The position numbers and the translations under genes were made by a program. The notes below the pieces were generated by a model, which was not told the origin of the DNA, did no database searches, and saw nothing but the letters and a program-made list of their open reading frames with translations. Below, piece after piece: positions 1 through 7,630 of a stretch of DNA of 37,971 nt. Positions within the stretch are counted from its first letter, which is position 1. Each line of letters begins with the position of its first letter. This stretch comes from Methanosarcinales archaeon. Its GTDB lineage: Archaea > Halobacteriota > Methanosarcinia > Methanosarcinales > Methanogasteraceae. The DNA is taken from the NCBI GenBank assembly GCA_030625165.1, contig DAOURL010000005.1:1-37971 (forward strand). The letters run 5' to 3'.

Positions 1-2
1 AT

Positions 3-1409
3 ATTCCAGACCCCCAACTAATAGAAAATAAAGATTCAGAACTCCATGCAGCCTCTGAAGATTTATTAAAATTAAATGAATTTAATAAACAACGAGAAAC
101 GCTGGATCAAAGGTTGGAAAAACTCAGTGAGGAAGCAAATGTCGTAAAGAAGAAAATGGAAGAACTGAGAAAAGAAGAAGAAAAAGCTCAAAAGGAATGG
201 AAAAACTGGCTCAATGGAAAAGGATTAGAATTAGAACTAACTCCTGAAGGAGCGATCGACAGTTTTAGAATAATTAAGACGTGTATTGGAAAGAAAAAAT
301 CAATCGAGGAAACTAAAGCGCGAATTGAGTTAATCCAAGAATTCATTAAGGAATATGAAACCAAAATCTCTTCTGTTCTGGAAGAATGCGATAGAAAAAA
401 GGAAGAGATAAATGTAATCATGGAATTGGAGAAAATAGCTGAGGAATTGAATCAAGCCATAGAGGATAGCAAAACCTTGGAACAACTGGATATAAGCGAA
501 GAAAATCTGAAGCTTGAACTCCGAAATATAGAAGAAAAGCTTAAAGAGCGCCAAAGCTCAATTTCTGAACTCTTATCCCAAGGTTTTGCCGAATCTGAAA
601 CCGAGTTTAGAGAGAATGCAAGAAACTGGAAAGAACACAATAAACTAATGGCTGAAATTCTCCAATGGGAACAAAATATCAAGAGAATTAGCGGTGATGG
701 GAAATCCTATTCTGATTTTATCAACGAACTGGAGGGGGCAGCTCCTGAGGATTTGGAAGAAAAGAAATTACAGCTAAAAGATAGGCTTGAAGAGATAGAA
801 AATAATCTTTCAGAACTCATAGAAGAACGAGGTGGTATTGCTAAAGAAATCGAACAAATAGAGCGAAGAGAGCAGGGCTCTTCTTTACGAGTGGAAAAAA
901 CCGTAAAGATGCAAAAACTGAAGAAAAAGTCTGAGGAATGGTCAATACTTACTTTGGCAAGAACCATCATGGAAAAAGGGATCGAAAGATACGAACAGGA
1001 GAGGCAACCAGGAGTTATTAAGGAAGCTCAGTCTTTCTTTTCAAAGATGACTCTTGGGAGGTATCCACGGATTTATGCACCATTAAACGAAGCAAAAATC
1101 TATGTCGAAGATAAAGATGGCAGCCGAAAAGATATTCAGGATTTGAGCGGAGGAACCTCAGAGCAACTCTATTTATCATTGAGATTTGGGTTCATTCGTG
1201 AATTTAGTAAAAGATCTGAATCCTTGCCTATTGTTTTCGATGACATTCTTGTAAATTTTGACCCTGAAAGATTCCGAGCAGCATGCGAAGCCATCAAAGA
1301 ATTGGCAAAGACCAATCAGGTTCTTTACTTCACATGCCACCCTGAAAGTGCTGATTTGTTAACTAAAATAATCCCAGATTCAAAAATAATTGATATAAAT
1401 GCAGGATGA
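3..1409 (+). CDS. YhaN-like coiled-coil AAA ATPase, C-terminal part (5' end outside window)
   Basis: The reading frame is open from the first bases of the window, so the true start lies upstream; the TTG at 114 is only an internal codon. Visible are about 300 residues of charged coiled coil rich in Glu, Lys and Leu, then an SMC/RecN-type C-terminal ATPase half: an ABC signature LSGGTSEQLYLSLR, a Walker B with the catalytic acidic pair in PIVFDDILVNFD, and an H-loop-like YFTCHPE. This layout matches the YhaN family, which resembles SbcC/Rad50 and usually works on DNA ends with a nuclease partner. The following gene starts inside its stop codon (ATGA) and encoded a metallo-beta-lactamase-fold protein, a candidate nuclease partner. 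The gene is clearly more AT-rich than the region beyond 1800, which suggests transfer. Family assignment is good; the biological role is inferred. Confidence 0.8.
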   Translation: MPDPQLIENKDSELHAASEDLLKLNEFNKQRETLDQRLEKLSEEANVVKKKMEELRKEEEKAQKEWKNWLNGKGLELELTPEGAIDSFRIIKTCIGKKKSIEETKARIELIQEFIKEYETKISSVLEECDRKKEEINVIMELEKIAEELNQAIEDSKTLEQLDISEENLKLELRNIEEKLKERQSSISELLSQGFAESETEFRENARNWKEHNKLMAEILQWEQNIKRISGDGKSYSDFINELEGAAPEDLEEKKLQLKDRLEEIENNLSELIEERGGIAKEIEQIERREQGSSLRVEKTVKMQKLKKKSEEWSILTLARTIMEKGIERYEQERQPGVIKEAQSFFSKMTLGRYPRIYAPLNEAKIYVEDKDGSRKDIQDLSGGTSEQLYLSLRFGFIREFSKRSESLPIVFDDILVNFDPERFRAACEAIKELAKTNQVLYFTCHPESADLLTKIIPDSKIIDINAG

Positions 1410-1772
1410 TTAATCCGTTAATAGATAGAATCAATTACCAAAAACGACCACACTGACCTTTTACGGTGGCGTTGGCGAAATAGGCAGAAACAAAATCCTG
1501 CTGACAGATAACGAAAGCCATGTATTCATAGACTTCGGAACGAACTTCGAGAAAGAAGGAAGATACTACGAACCCCCATAGCTCCAGCCGAGAAACGAAG
1601 ATCATTTATTGGGATTGTTGATCTTAACGCCATTGAAAGGATTGTATAAAAACGATGAAAATGAACCGTCCGTCGATGCCGTCTTACTATCCCACCCACA
1701 TCTTGACCATTATGCCATCTCAAATGCGTCAAGGACGATATACCCATCATCTGTGGCGAAGCAATAGAGTAA
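1406..1772 (+). pseudogene. Metallo-beta-lactamase-fold hydrolase, decayed remnant
   Basis: The ATG at 1406 overlaps the ATPase stop as ATGA and reads MINPLIDRINYQK before the frame is lost near 1444. Conceptual translation then continues in another frame with LTFYGGVGEIGRNKILL and VFIDFGTNF, typical of the N-terminus of RNase J-like metallo-beta-lactamase proteins. It meets an in-frame TAG at 1579, resumes, and shows the metal-binding motif LLSHPHLDHYA (HxHxDH). A second frame change near 1727 restores DDIPIICGEAIE, ended by TAA at 1770. The rest of the domain is missing and a different, more GC-rich operon begins at 1801. Two frameshifts, one stop and a truncation make this a pseudogene. 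The coupling implies that the ATPase and hydrolase once acted together, perhaps as a DNA or RNA processing or defence pair (inference). Confidence 0.8.
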
Positions 1773-1800
1773 TAGTATGAGGTTTGAAGGTTGTCACTGA

Positions 1801-3237
1801 TCACGCCAGAGCCACCCAGATCGCGCCAGCCACGATGCCACCGATAGCGGTTGAGACCACGTTCACGCCATTATTAGAGAGGATTCCCCGCTGCTGCAGG
1901 GTTGCGCCGAGCAGACTGTCGATGTTCGTGCCGAGAAATCCGCTCACGGTAACGATCGATATCCCGAGGATATAGGCGGAGTCCATCCCGATCACCCCAA
2001 ATAAGAGCGCGAGAAGCGCGATCGCAAGAGATCCAAACAGCGCAGCAGCCTCGCCGAGTGAAGATACACCCCCATCGACGCCGGGGTCAACTTTCTTTAA
2101 GGTGGTGATCATGCGGGGGCTTCCCTCATACGTCTCGCCGATCTCGCTTGCAAGCGTGTCACCAGTCGCGGTCGCAACCGAGCCAAGGTACACATAAAGG
2201 ATCATGGTTGCTGCCTCCGGAAATATCGGATAGCAGATGCTTGCAGCGATCGCAACGATGCTGTTGCTGAAGACATTCTTATAGCCCCTTGCGCCTCCTT
2301 GCCCCTGCGCAATCCCGAGCGACTGCTTATACTTGTATTTGTACTTTGTAAATCCGCCTCCAAGCAAATAAAATGCCAGGAGAAGCAGAAACCACCAGAC
2401 ATCCGTGAATGCGATGATCAGAACCCCGACAAGGGTTGCGCTGAGCAGTCCTGAGATGTCTGCGATCCCTGCCCTGTATGCCAGATACCCGAGTATCAGT
2501 GCGAAAGCGAGCGCAAGCATCATTGATAGATACGAGACCGAATACCCGAAACTGAGGAAGAGCCACATCGCCATCGCAGAGCCGATCGGAACCGTGATGT
2601 TGTCGTGAACCCTTGTCGAGATGCATTCGAGAAGCGCGCCTGTTATGGCTCCTATGACCGAGATGAAGAAGACCAACTGGAGCGACACCGGGAACGATGT
2701 GGGCTCTGTCCAGTGCAGGATCCAGCATCCGATCAGGAATGAAAAGACGGTCCCGGTGAAGAGAAGCGTTAAACTGACCTTGATAGACTCAGGTTTTGTC
2801 CTTCCCTCGGAATACCCGCGTTCAGGGTACTTGATGTTGCCAAGTACCTCGTAACTTGCCTGATTGGCAACGCGCAAGATCGTCGCGATGCCGTCGCCGA
2901 AGGTGGTGATCGCTATCGCACCTCCAATGATGAAGACCGGAAACTCGTACTCTGTGAATGTGAGTATCCATGCGATCAGAAGCATGAGCAACATGCTCCC
3001 GCTGAGACAGATCGCGCCCATGGGTATTCTGATGGCTACATCTGACCCGTGATACGTCAGGATTCCAAAGAGTCTGCCTGACCGCGGCAGTAACAGGACA
3101 AAGAGGAATAAGAGAAGCGATAGCAGTACGAGATACTGCAGAGGCAGGAACGGAAACGCGAGGACGACCATCCCGATCAGGATATGGATCGTCTGTCTCT
3201 TATACTCGTGCTCGACATCGATGTGTGTGCTGGTCAC
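1801..3237 (-). CDS. Fused dolichol/phytol kinase-like and DUF92 (VTE6-like) membrane protein
   Basis: A polytopic membrane protein of about 478 residues. The first half has features of the CTP-dependent polyprenol kinase family (SEC59/VTE5): an early KRQTIHILIG resembling the RKxxHxxxG motif, and GDGIATI in a later loop. The second half is a DUF92 domain: TKYKYKYKQSLGIAQGQGG, ATATGDTLASEIGE, and PGVDGGVSSLGEAAALFGS. Plant VTE5 and VTE6 phosphorylate phytol in two steps, so this protein could salvage a C20 polyprenol such as geranylgeraniol to its diphosphate (inference). The GTG start at 3237 is chosen because a GGGGGGA Shine-Dalgarno lies about 8 bases upstream and the start then follows the rsmA stop by 16 bases; a longer frame from 3282 would overlap rsmA. 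It is the last gene of the L21e operon. Confidence 0.75.
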   Translation of the reverse strand: MTSTHIDVEHEYKRQTIHILIGMVVLAFPFLPLQYLVLLSLLLFLFVLLLPRSGRLFGILTYHGSDVAIRIPMGAICLSGSMLLMLLIAWILTFTEYEFPVFIIGGAIAITTFGDGIATILRVANQASYEVLGNIKYPERGYSEGRTKPESIKVSLTLLFTGTVFSFLIGCWILHWTEPTSFPVSLQLVFFISVIGAITGALLECISTRVHDNITVPIGSAMAMWLFLSFGYSVSYLSMMLALAFALILGYLAYRAGIADISGLLSATLVGVLIIAFTDVWWFLLLLAFYLLGGGFTKYKYKYKQSLGIAQGQGGARGYKNVFSNSIVAIAASICYPIFPEAATMILYVYLGSVATATGDTLASEIGETYEGSPRMITTLKKVDPGVDGGVSSLGEAAALFGSLAIALLALLFGVIGMDSAYILGISIVTVSGFLGTNIDSLLGATLQQRGILSNNGVNVVSTAIGGIVAGAIWVALA

Positions 3238-3253
3238 CTTCGATTCCCCCCTA

Positions 3254-4057
3254 CTAATGCCCGTTCCTGCTGGCTGTGGCACTGGTGGATCGCTCCTGGC
3301 GAGCTATCATACACTTCTCGGATATCATAGCCAGTTCGGCAGCAGGCAGTTCTTCCGGGCGTTTATCCAGCACCTCACCAGAGAGCCCAAGATTCTTAAG
3401 ATCCTTGACACCGGTAAACGCTGCAATCGAGTTCTTAAGTTTCTTTCTGCGATGCGAAAAGACTGCGGTTAAGAATCTCGAAAAGAAACCCGGATCCGAT
3501 ACCTCGTATTCAGGCGCACGCGGCGTCACGCGCACGATTGCTGACCGCACACCCGGCTCTGGCGAGAATGCTTCCGGGGGCACGATCTCGAGCAACTCCA
3601 CACGAGCGCGGTACTGGACACAGATCGAGAGTTTGCCATACTCCTTCGATCCATGAGAGGCTGCCATCCGCCTTGCAAACTCGTACTGGTACATCAGAAC
3701 CGCCATCTCGAACGGATACTTGAGTAACTTGAATGTGATCTCCGAAGAGATCGAATACGGAAGATTCGAAACGATTTTGTTGAAACTGGACCCGAACTCC
3801 GCAAACTCAATTTTGAGCGCATCGTCATGTATGACCTCCACATTCGTGTTCTCGAAGCGCTGGTTCAACAGTTCAGCAAATGTTGCGTCCGATTCGATTG
3901 CGATCACCGCCATCACGCGTTTCCTGAGTTCCTCTGTGAGAACGCCGGTCCCGGCGCCGATCTCCAGCACTACGTCACGATGATGGAGATCTGCGTACTC
4001 TACGATATTATGCAGAACCAGATCATCGATCAGGATGTGTTGATCGGATATTGCCAT
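3254..4057 (-). CDS. rsmA: 16S rRNA dimethyladenosine transferase RsmA (KsgA/Dim1)
   Basis: This enzyme transfers four methyl groups from S-adenosylmethionine to two adjacent adenosines near the 3' end of 16S rRNA during small-subunit assembly. The protein opens with ISDQHILIDD and carries SAM motif I as LEIGAGTGVLTEEL, the acidic motif II in IAIESD, motif III in VIHDDALKI, and the catalytic motif IV NLPYSISSEI. A small C-terminal helical domain follows (FFSRFLTAVFSHRRKKLKNS). Length, about 267 residues, is normal. The ATG at 4057 is used because it begins 7 bases after the DUF655 stop and gives the usual N-terminus; the frame runs upstream to 4129 but would overlap DUF655. It belongs to the conserved archaeal L21e-Rpo4-DUF655-RsmA operon. 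Confidence 0.95.
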   Translation of the reverse strand: MAISDQHILIDDLVLHNIVEYADLHHRDVVLEIGAGTGVLTEELRKRVMAVIAIESDATFAELLNQRFENTNVEVIHDDALKIEFAEFGSSFNKIVSNLPYSISSEITFKLLKYPFEMAVLMYQYEFARRMAASHGSKEYGKLSICVQYRARVELLEIVPPEAFSPEPGVRSAIVRVTPRAPEYEVSDPGFFSRFLTAVFSHRRKKLKNSIAAFTGVKDLKNLGLSGEVLDKRPEELPAAELAMISEKCMIARQERSTSATASRNGH

Positions 4058-4064
4058 TATCGCT

Positions 4065-4691
4065 TCATCTTCTGCCTTTCTTTCGGGAGGGTTCTGGCGG
4101 TCTCGTAGTGAACAACCGGTACCTGACATTGCTCATGAGTTCGTTCTCGATCTGATGCGCAAAGATGGTTTCCGGTCTGTGTAAGCCCTTCACTCTTTGT
4201 GTTAATTCCTCGAAACTTTTGAAATTTCCGGCTTTCCGCTCTTCGAGTATCGCCCACATAAGTTTCTTCCCGATCCCTGGCAGCAGTTCGAGCATGTGCT
4301 GTCTGGTCGATATCGGATACGCATCGTTTATGAATTCGATAAAACGCGTTTCGTCGTTTAGAACGATCTTTTCCAGCACATAGATGAGTTCGCTCTGCGC
4401 ACCGTGCGTGAGGGATTTGTACTCCAGTCTGCGCTTCACGTGATCGATCACATCACGCTCTTTATCCCCGATACAGGCACGCTCACCAATCTGTGGTATC
4501 GCCCCTTCCTTGGGTACCATCTCGACCAGAACAAAGTATTTCTCACCTATCCCATGTACCGACGGCTTCTTCTGGTACACGGGTCTGTTATCGCTCGAAT
4601 CTCCATACGGGAGATAATCCAGAACCCACGCATACTCCTCCTTTCCAGGTCTCTTATCGCTGTTCGGCATCGGAATACCCCTGTCATCCAT
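4065..4691 (-). CDS. DUF655 helix-hairpin-helix protein
   Basis: A 208-residue archaeal protein of the DUF655 family. The N-terminal half, with AWVLDYLPYG and KYFVLVEMVPKEGA, forms a beta-rich domain containing ERACIGDKERDVIDHVKRRL. The C-terminal half has a helix-hairpin-helix, LELLPGIGKKLMWAILEER, typical of nucleic-acid binding, and ends in a basic tail (RKKGRR). The start ATG at 4691 is preceded by an AAGGCGA stretch that overlaps the end of rpo4. The gene is nearly always found between rpo4 and rsmA in archaea, which points to a role in ribosome or RNA metabolism, but its function is not established. Confidence 0.9.
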   Translation of the reverse strand: MDDRGIPMPNSDKRPGKEEYAWVLDYLPYGDSSDNRPVYQKKPSVHGIGEKYFVLVEMVPKEGAIPQIGERACIGDKERDVIDHVKRRLEYKSLTHGAQSELIYVLEKIVLNDETRFIEFINDAYPISTRQHMLELLPGIGKKLMWAILEERKAGNFKSFEELTQRVKGLHRPETIFAHQIENELMSNVRYRLFTTRPPEPSRKKGRR

Positions 4692-4696
4692 TCGCC

Positions 4697-5050
4697 TTAT
4701 GTCACGTCAGCCACGAGATCCAGCATCTGATCCAGATCCTCGGTGGTCAGTATGAACCGCTCCTTCGCATAGATGCTGCGAAGTTCATCCCTCGTTTCAG
4801 GGAGAATGTCTGCAATCCTGATTGCGATTTCAGGCTTCATATTATCCCGTTTCAGCAGATTGGTAACTAAAGCGCGGGATTTTTCAGCATCGATCTTTGA
4901 GAAGGCGTCAACATGGCGGATCGCTTTCTTGAGTTCATAACCAAGTTCTTCCGATCCTTCTTCTGCTCTCTCGCTCTTGATACGATCCAGCAGTTCTTTC
5001 GCCTCTGGAATTGTCAGAAGATCCTCATTAATGACATTTTTTACGATCAT
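4697..5050 (-). CDS. rpo4: RNA polymerase subunit Rpo4 (RpoF, Rpb4 homologue)
   Basis: The 117-residue product matches archaeal Rpo4. It opens with MIVKNVINEDLLTIPEAKEL and has the HRDC-like helical C-terminus seen in RNMKPEIAIRIADILPET and FILTTEDLDQMLDLV. Rpo4 pairs with Rpo7 to form the stalk of archaeal RNA polymerase, which binds nascent RNA and helps open complex formation. Rpo7 is not in this window. The gene sits between L21e and DUF655, the standard archaeal order, with 32 bases to L21e and 5 bases to DUF655, so the operon is probably one transcript. Confidence 0.93.
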   Translation of the reverse strand: MIVKNVINEDLLTIPEAKELLDRIKSERAEEGSEELGYELKKAIRHVDAFSKIDAEKSRALVTNLLKRDNMKPEIAIRIADILPETRDELRSIYAKERFILTTEDLDQMLDLVADVT

Positions 5051-5082
5051 ATCAACCTCACTACTGTTACATACTGCTACTG

Positions 5083-5370
5083 CTACTGTGGACTTAAGTG
5101 CTGTGGATACACGATAACTTCTTTTGTGGCATTGCCATCGCGTACTGAAAGGAGGTATGCGCGACCGCGCCGCGCTGTGACCTTGCCAGTGCGTCCATGA
5201 AACTTGGGGTTCGGCATTCCCTTGTGTATGCTCGGATCGATGATGATATGAGCCATATCTCCCGTTTCGAACTCCTGAATCGCCTTACTGATCGCGGATA
5301 TCCCTCTTTTTCTCGATGATTTCTTTAATTTGTGTCGGGTCTTTCGCCGTTCACCATGTGACTTTGCCAT
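5083..5370 (-). CDS. rpl21e: Ribosomal protein L21e
   Basis: A 95-residue basic protein with the L21e pattern: [17 protein letters not shown] at the start, the SH3-like core ([18 protein letters not shown]), and the [18 protein letters not shown] signature. It is part of the archaeal and eukaryotic large ribosomal subunit. The ATG at 5370 is preferred over one four codons upstream because family members begin MxKSHG and because a TATA-like CACTTAAATC lies about 27 bases upstream, giving a leaderless message. It is the first gene of the L21e-Rpo4-DUF655-RsmA-DUF92 operon. Confidence 0.94.
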   Translation of the reverse strand: MAKSHGERRKTRHKLKKSSRKRGISAISKAIQEFETGDMAHIIIDPSIHKGMPNPKFHGRTGKVTARRGRAYLLSVRDGNATKEVIVYPQHLSPQ

Positions 5371-5392
5371 ATTCATAACCATACAGGCTCTA

Positions 5393-5404
5393 TGGATTTA
5401 AGTG
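5393..5404 (-). promoter_or_regulatory. TATA box of the L21e operon
   Basis: Read on the minus strand the site is CACTTAAATC. Its centre is about 27 bases before the L21e ATG at 5370, so transcription would start at or next to the start codon. No Shine-Dalgarno is visible, which fits a leaderless message. Confidence 0.5.
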
Positions 5405-5415
5405 TTGCGCAGAAA

Positions 5416-5426
5416 AACATATAAGC
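5416..5426 (+). promoter_or_regulatory. TATA box of the multihaem cytochrome gene
   Basis: ACATATAAGC lies about 80 bases before the ATG at 5502. A start about 25 bases downstream would give a leader of roughly 50 bases. The site is back to back with the L21e promoter, so one short intergenic region drives both directions. Confidence 0.45.
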
Positions 5427-5501
5427 ATCCGCACATAATTGAAAAGGTGCTAATTCCAATATTAGTTCAGATCAGAAATAAAGACAAGGATGTGATATGA
5501 G

Positions 5502-6461
5502 ATGACAAGTAAATCTTGTAATGCTCTTTTGGCGGTCGTAATCATGGTTGCATTGACTGTTACAGTAGCGTACGGCGCAGAGGTCGCTACAAATACCCAG
5601 TTCTCATCAGTGACACTGGAAGCCGCGGATGTCAACTGTGCAGACTGCCATGCCGGAAATCCACACGTCATCCATGAAGATGGCTTGGGTGCCGGGAGGG
5701 TGACCTGTGAGGCATGTCATGGAGAAGCGTTCGATATCGGTATACCACAGTGCATCAAGTGTCACGCAGGTCCGATACATGAGGTGCATGATGTCACGAA
5801 GGGCGCCGACTGCACAATCTGTCACACTGGCGAGCTTGATAACGTGCACTATGATCTTTTCGGAGGCAAGGAACTCGTATGTGCACACTGTCACGGAGAC
5901 ATCATTGCCGTGCACGGTGAGGGCATGGGCAGTTGTGAGAAGTGTCACAAGACTGCGCCTGACATCGTAGTGCCTACGAAATCAGCAGACATGACGATCA
6001 TGTGTCAGGCATGTCACGACTATGACGATGCTGCGAGCATACACGGAGATCTGTCTGACCCGCTCGGTTGCTACAAGTGTCACAGAACCGCACCGAACTC
6101 AACACCTATGGAGATCCCGCATAATCTGCATATTCCGATCAATGTGGGCTGCGACATGTGCCACCTTACGTCAGATGACAAGATCATCATTCCAGAGTGC
6201 GGCAACTGCCACGATGCAGTGAACATACACCTGCTCTCGAAGATCGGAGTCAGCGCTACTGCGTCAGCGTGTACGGTCTGCCATGGAACACCACCAGGGA
6301 AGGTTGTGAAAGAGACGCCGACTGCTGTGGTAACACAGACAGAGGAGGGTCCTGCAGAGGTGGAGGCGACACCGGCTGGCAAGAGTATTCCAGGATTCGG
6401 AGTGCTGCTTGCTGTGACTGCGCTGGTCATTGCGATGTACTGGCGACGAAGAGATGAGTAG
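5502..6461 (+). CDS. Secreted 11-haem c-type cytochrome with PGF-CTERM anchor
   Basis: The 319-residue product has an N-terminal signal peptide ending near TVAYGA (about residue 26), then eleven CxxCH haem-binding motifs with cysteines near residues 46, 69, 84, 104, 127, 145, 168, 190, 217, 233 and 257. Many further His residues can act as distal ligands. A Thr/Glu/Pro-rich linker (about 268-295) leads to a tripartite C-terminus: PGFG, a hydrophobic helix and RRR. This is the PGF-CTERM pattern processed by archaeosortase A, so the protein is probably tethered to the outer face of the membrane or S-layer by a lipid. A role in extracellular electron transfer is inferred from haem count and location. 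It is a single gene with its own promoter and terminator. The nearest named family is uncertain. Confidence 0.92.
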   Translation: MTSKSCNALLAVVIMVALTVTVAYGAEVATNTQFSSVTLEAADVNCADCHAGNPHVIHEDGLGAGRVTCEACHGEAFDIGIPQCIKCHAGPIHEVHDVTKGADCTICHTGELDNVHYDLFGGKELVCAHCHGDIIAVHGEGMGSCEKCHKTAPDIVVPTKSADMTIMCQACHDYDDAASIHGDLSDPLGCYKCHRTAPNSTPMEIPHNLHIPINVGCDMCHLTSDDKIIIPECGNCHDAVNIHLLSKIGVSATASACTVCHGTPPGKVVKETPTAVVTQTEEGPAEVEATPAGKSIPGFGVLLAVTALVIAMYWRRRDE

Positions 6462-6479
6462 GCGTAATGCCTACTTTTT
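6457..6479 (+). terminator. Intrinsic terminator of the cytochrome gene
   Basis: A perfect 7-bp stem, AGTAGGC and GCCTACT, around a GTAAT loop is followed by a run of T. The left arm contains the TAG stop codon of the cytochrome (6459-6461), so coding sequence and terminator overlap. Confidence 0.7.
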
Positions 6480-6608
6480 ATTTTATTTTGGCGTATGACG
6501 TTTTTCTTGTTTGTGAGGAAAGTCACTGAGCGAATCCTTTGGGCGCAGCGAGCCGCATATACGGTGTTATACGACACGGATTGAGATTTTTCAAACTCGT
6601 GATATTGA

Positions 6609-6683
6609 ATTCGTGTGATTCGTCCATTCGTGTAATTCGTGATAAAATCACGAATTCAGACGAATATCGCGAATTGCACGAAT
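6609..6683. repeat. CACGAAT-family hairpin repeat, copy 1
   Basis: A long imperfect inverted repeat made of ATTCGTG words on the left and CACGAAT words on the right, with a TAAAA loop at 6643-6647 and arms of about 34 bases. Related copies lie at 19498-19605 and 24877-24959. All are outside well-supported genes. The rest of 6480-6718 holds no convincing gene. Confidence 0.8.
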
Positions 6684-6718
6684 CTGATCAATCCAATCGT
6701 TTCCATTTCGGTGCTGAT

Positions 6719-7630
6719 TCACCCCAACTCGCCGGGCACGTTCATCTCAGAAAGCCCAACCGACTGGTCAGGCATCGCGACATACGGGATCGCACCGAGT
6801 GCGCCGATGATGCCGTTTCCGTCGAGCCAGACATCAGCGCCCGCAGATCTGGCAGATTCGAGCGCATACTCCCGCAATAGCACCTTACTCTTGCATTCTC
6901 TCCCGTAATCCGCAAGAATCGATCCGTCGAAACCGGAGAGCGAAACCATGCCGGTCTCATCAGAGACCGAATACTCGATCAGGAGGTCGCGGATCTCGGA
7001 AAGCACGTGTTCTGCACCACCATCCAGACATGCGAACTCAAGAGCCGTCGAAACGCAGTTCTGCGTCTTTGCAGGCACCGGATGCAACTGCACGATCGAA
7101 TGGGACAGATACCGGGCAGCATCGCAGTCGACAGCGCATGCGATGTTGTGTGCAAGACACCATGTCGCACCGACCTCCTTTGAGTCGGTGTCATCGATCC
7201 CGATGATCAGCCGGCTCCGTGCGGGAAGAACGATCGTGCCACTCCCGACCTTCCCGCCGCCGGATTCGCTGACATCTGACCGGATCACGCCGCTTGCGCC
7301 AGCCCGGCAGGTGGTTGCACCGACCCCGCCGCCGCCAAGACCCGCGTAGGTGATCCGGATCTCGTCATCGTGCACCGTAATGGATTTGATGCCAGCGGCT
7401 GCACGTGACGGCTCAAGCACGAGATCGCACTCGCCGGTCTTGCAGAGATACCTGATCGTGTTCCCGATCACCTTTGTCTCGAGCACCAGTGGGCTCTTCT
7501 GGTAATGGTGCCGCGCCCATGCAGAGCCGCCATAGCAGCGAGAAAACTCGATGATCTCGACGAGGCTGCCATCGGCGTTTCCGACCGCATATATCGCCTG
7601 ATACGGCACATTATAGGGATCGTCGATCAC
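6719..7630 (-). CDS. mmp11: Methanogenesis marker protein 11
   Basis: The 303-residue product matches methanogenesis marker 11, a protein of unknown function found in methanogens and their anaerobic methane-oxidising relatives. Diagnostic stretches are SRCYGGSAWARHHYQKSPLV near residue 30, a Gly-rich TYAGLGGGGVGATTCRAGA, and the IIGIDDTDSKEVGATWCLAH segment that resembles the DUF1743/TiaS-type domain. The C-terminus is truncated by nothing visible and ends just before a hairpin repeat. The start ATG at 7630 overlaps the stop of the isomerase gene by four bases (ATGA), so the two are translationally coupled. Its presence is one of the best signs that the organism carries a methyl-coenzyme M reductase pathway. 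Confidence 0.9.
   Translation of the reverse strand: MIDDPYNVPYQAIYAVGNADGSLVEIIEFSRCYGGSAWARHHYQKSPLVLETKVIGNTIRYLCKTGECDLVLEPSRAAAGIKSITVHDDEIRITYAGLGGGGVGATTCRAGASGVIRSDVSESGGGKVGSGTIVLPARSRLIIGIDDTDSKEVGATWCLAHNIACAVDCDAARYLSHSIVQLHPVPAKTQNCVSTALEFACLDGGAEHVLSEIRDLLIEYSVSDETGMVSLSGFDGSILADYGRECKSKVLLREYALESARSAGADVWLDGNGIIGALGAIPYVAMPDQSVGLSEMNVPGELG

Noticed and set aside
1579-1581. In-frame TAG in the metallo-beta-lactamase remnant as a possible pyrrolysine codon
   Set aside because: Frame changes both before and after it, plus loss of the 3' part, show simple decay. No supporting pyrrolysine genes are in the window.
5066-5092. CTACTG short tandem between rpo4 and L21e
   Set aside because: Only a few 6-base units; no sign of function and partly within the L21e stop region.
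6590-6720. Possible CRISPR array in the CACGAAT words
   Set aside because: The words are 7 bases at irregular short spacing and form one inverted repeat, with no constant repeats or unique spacers.
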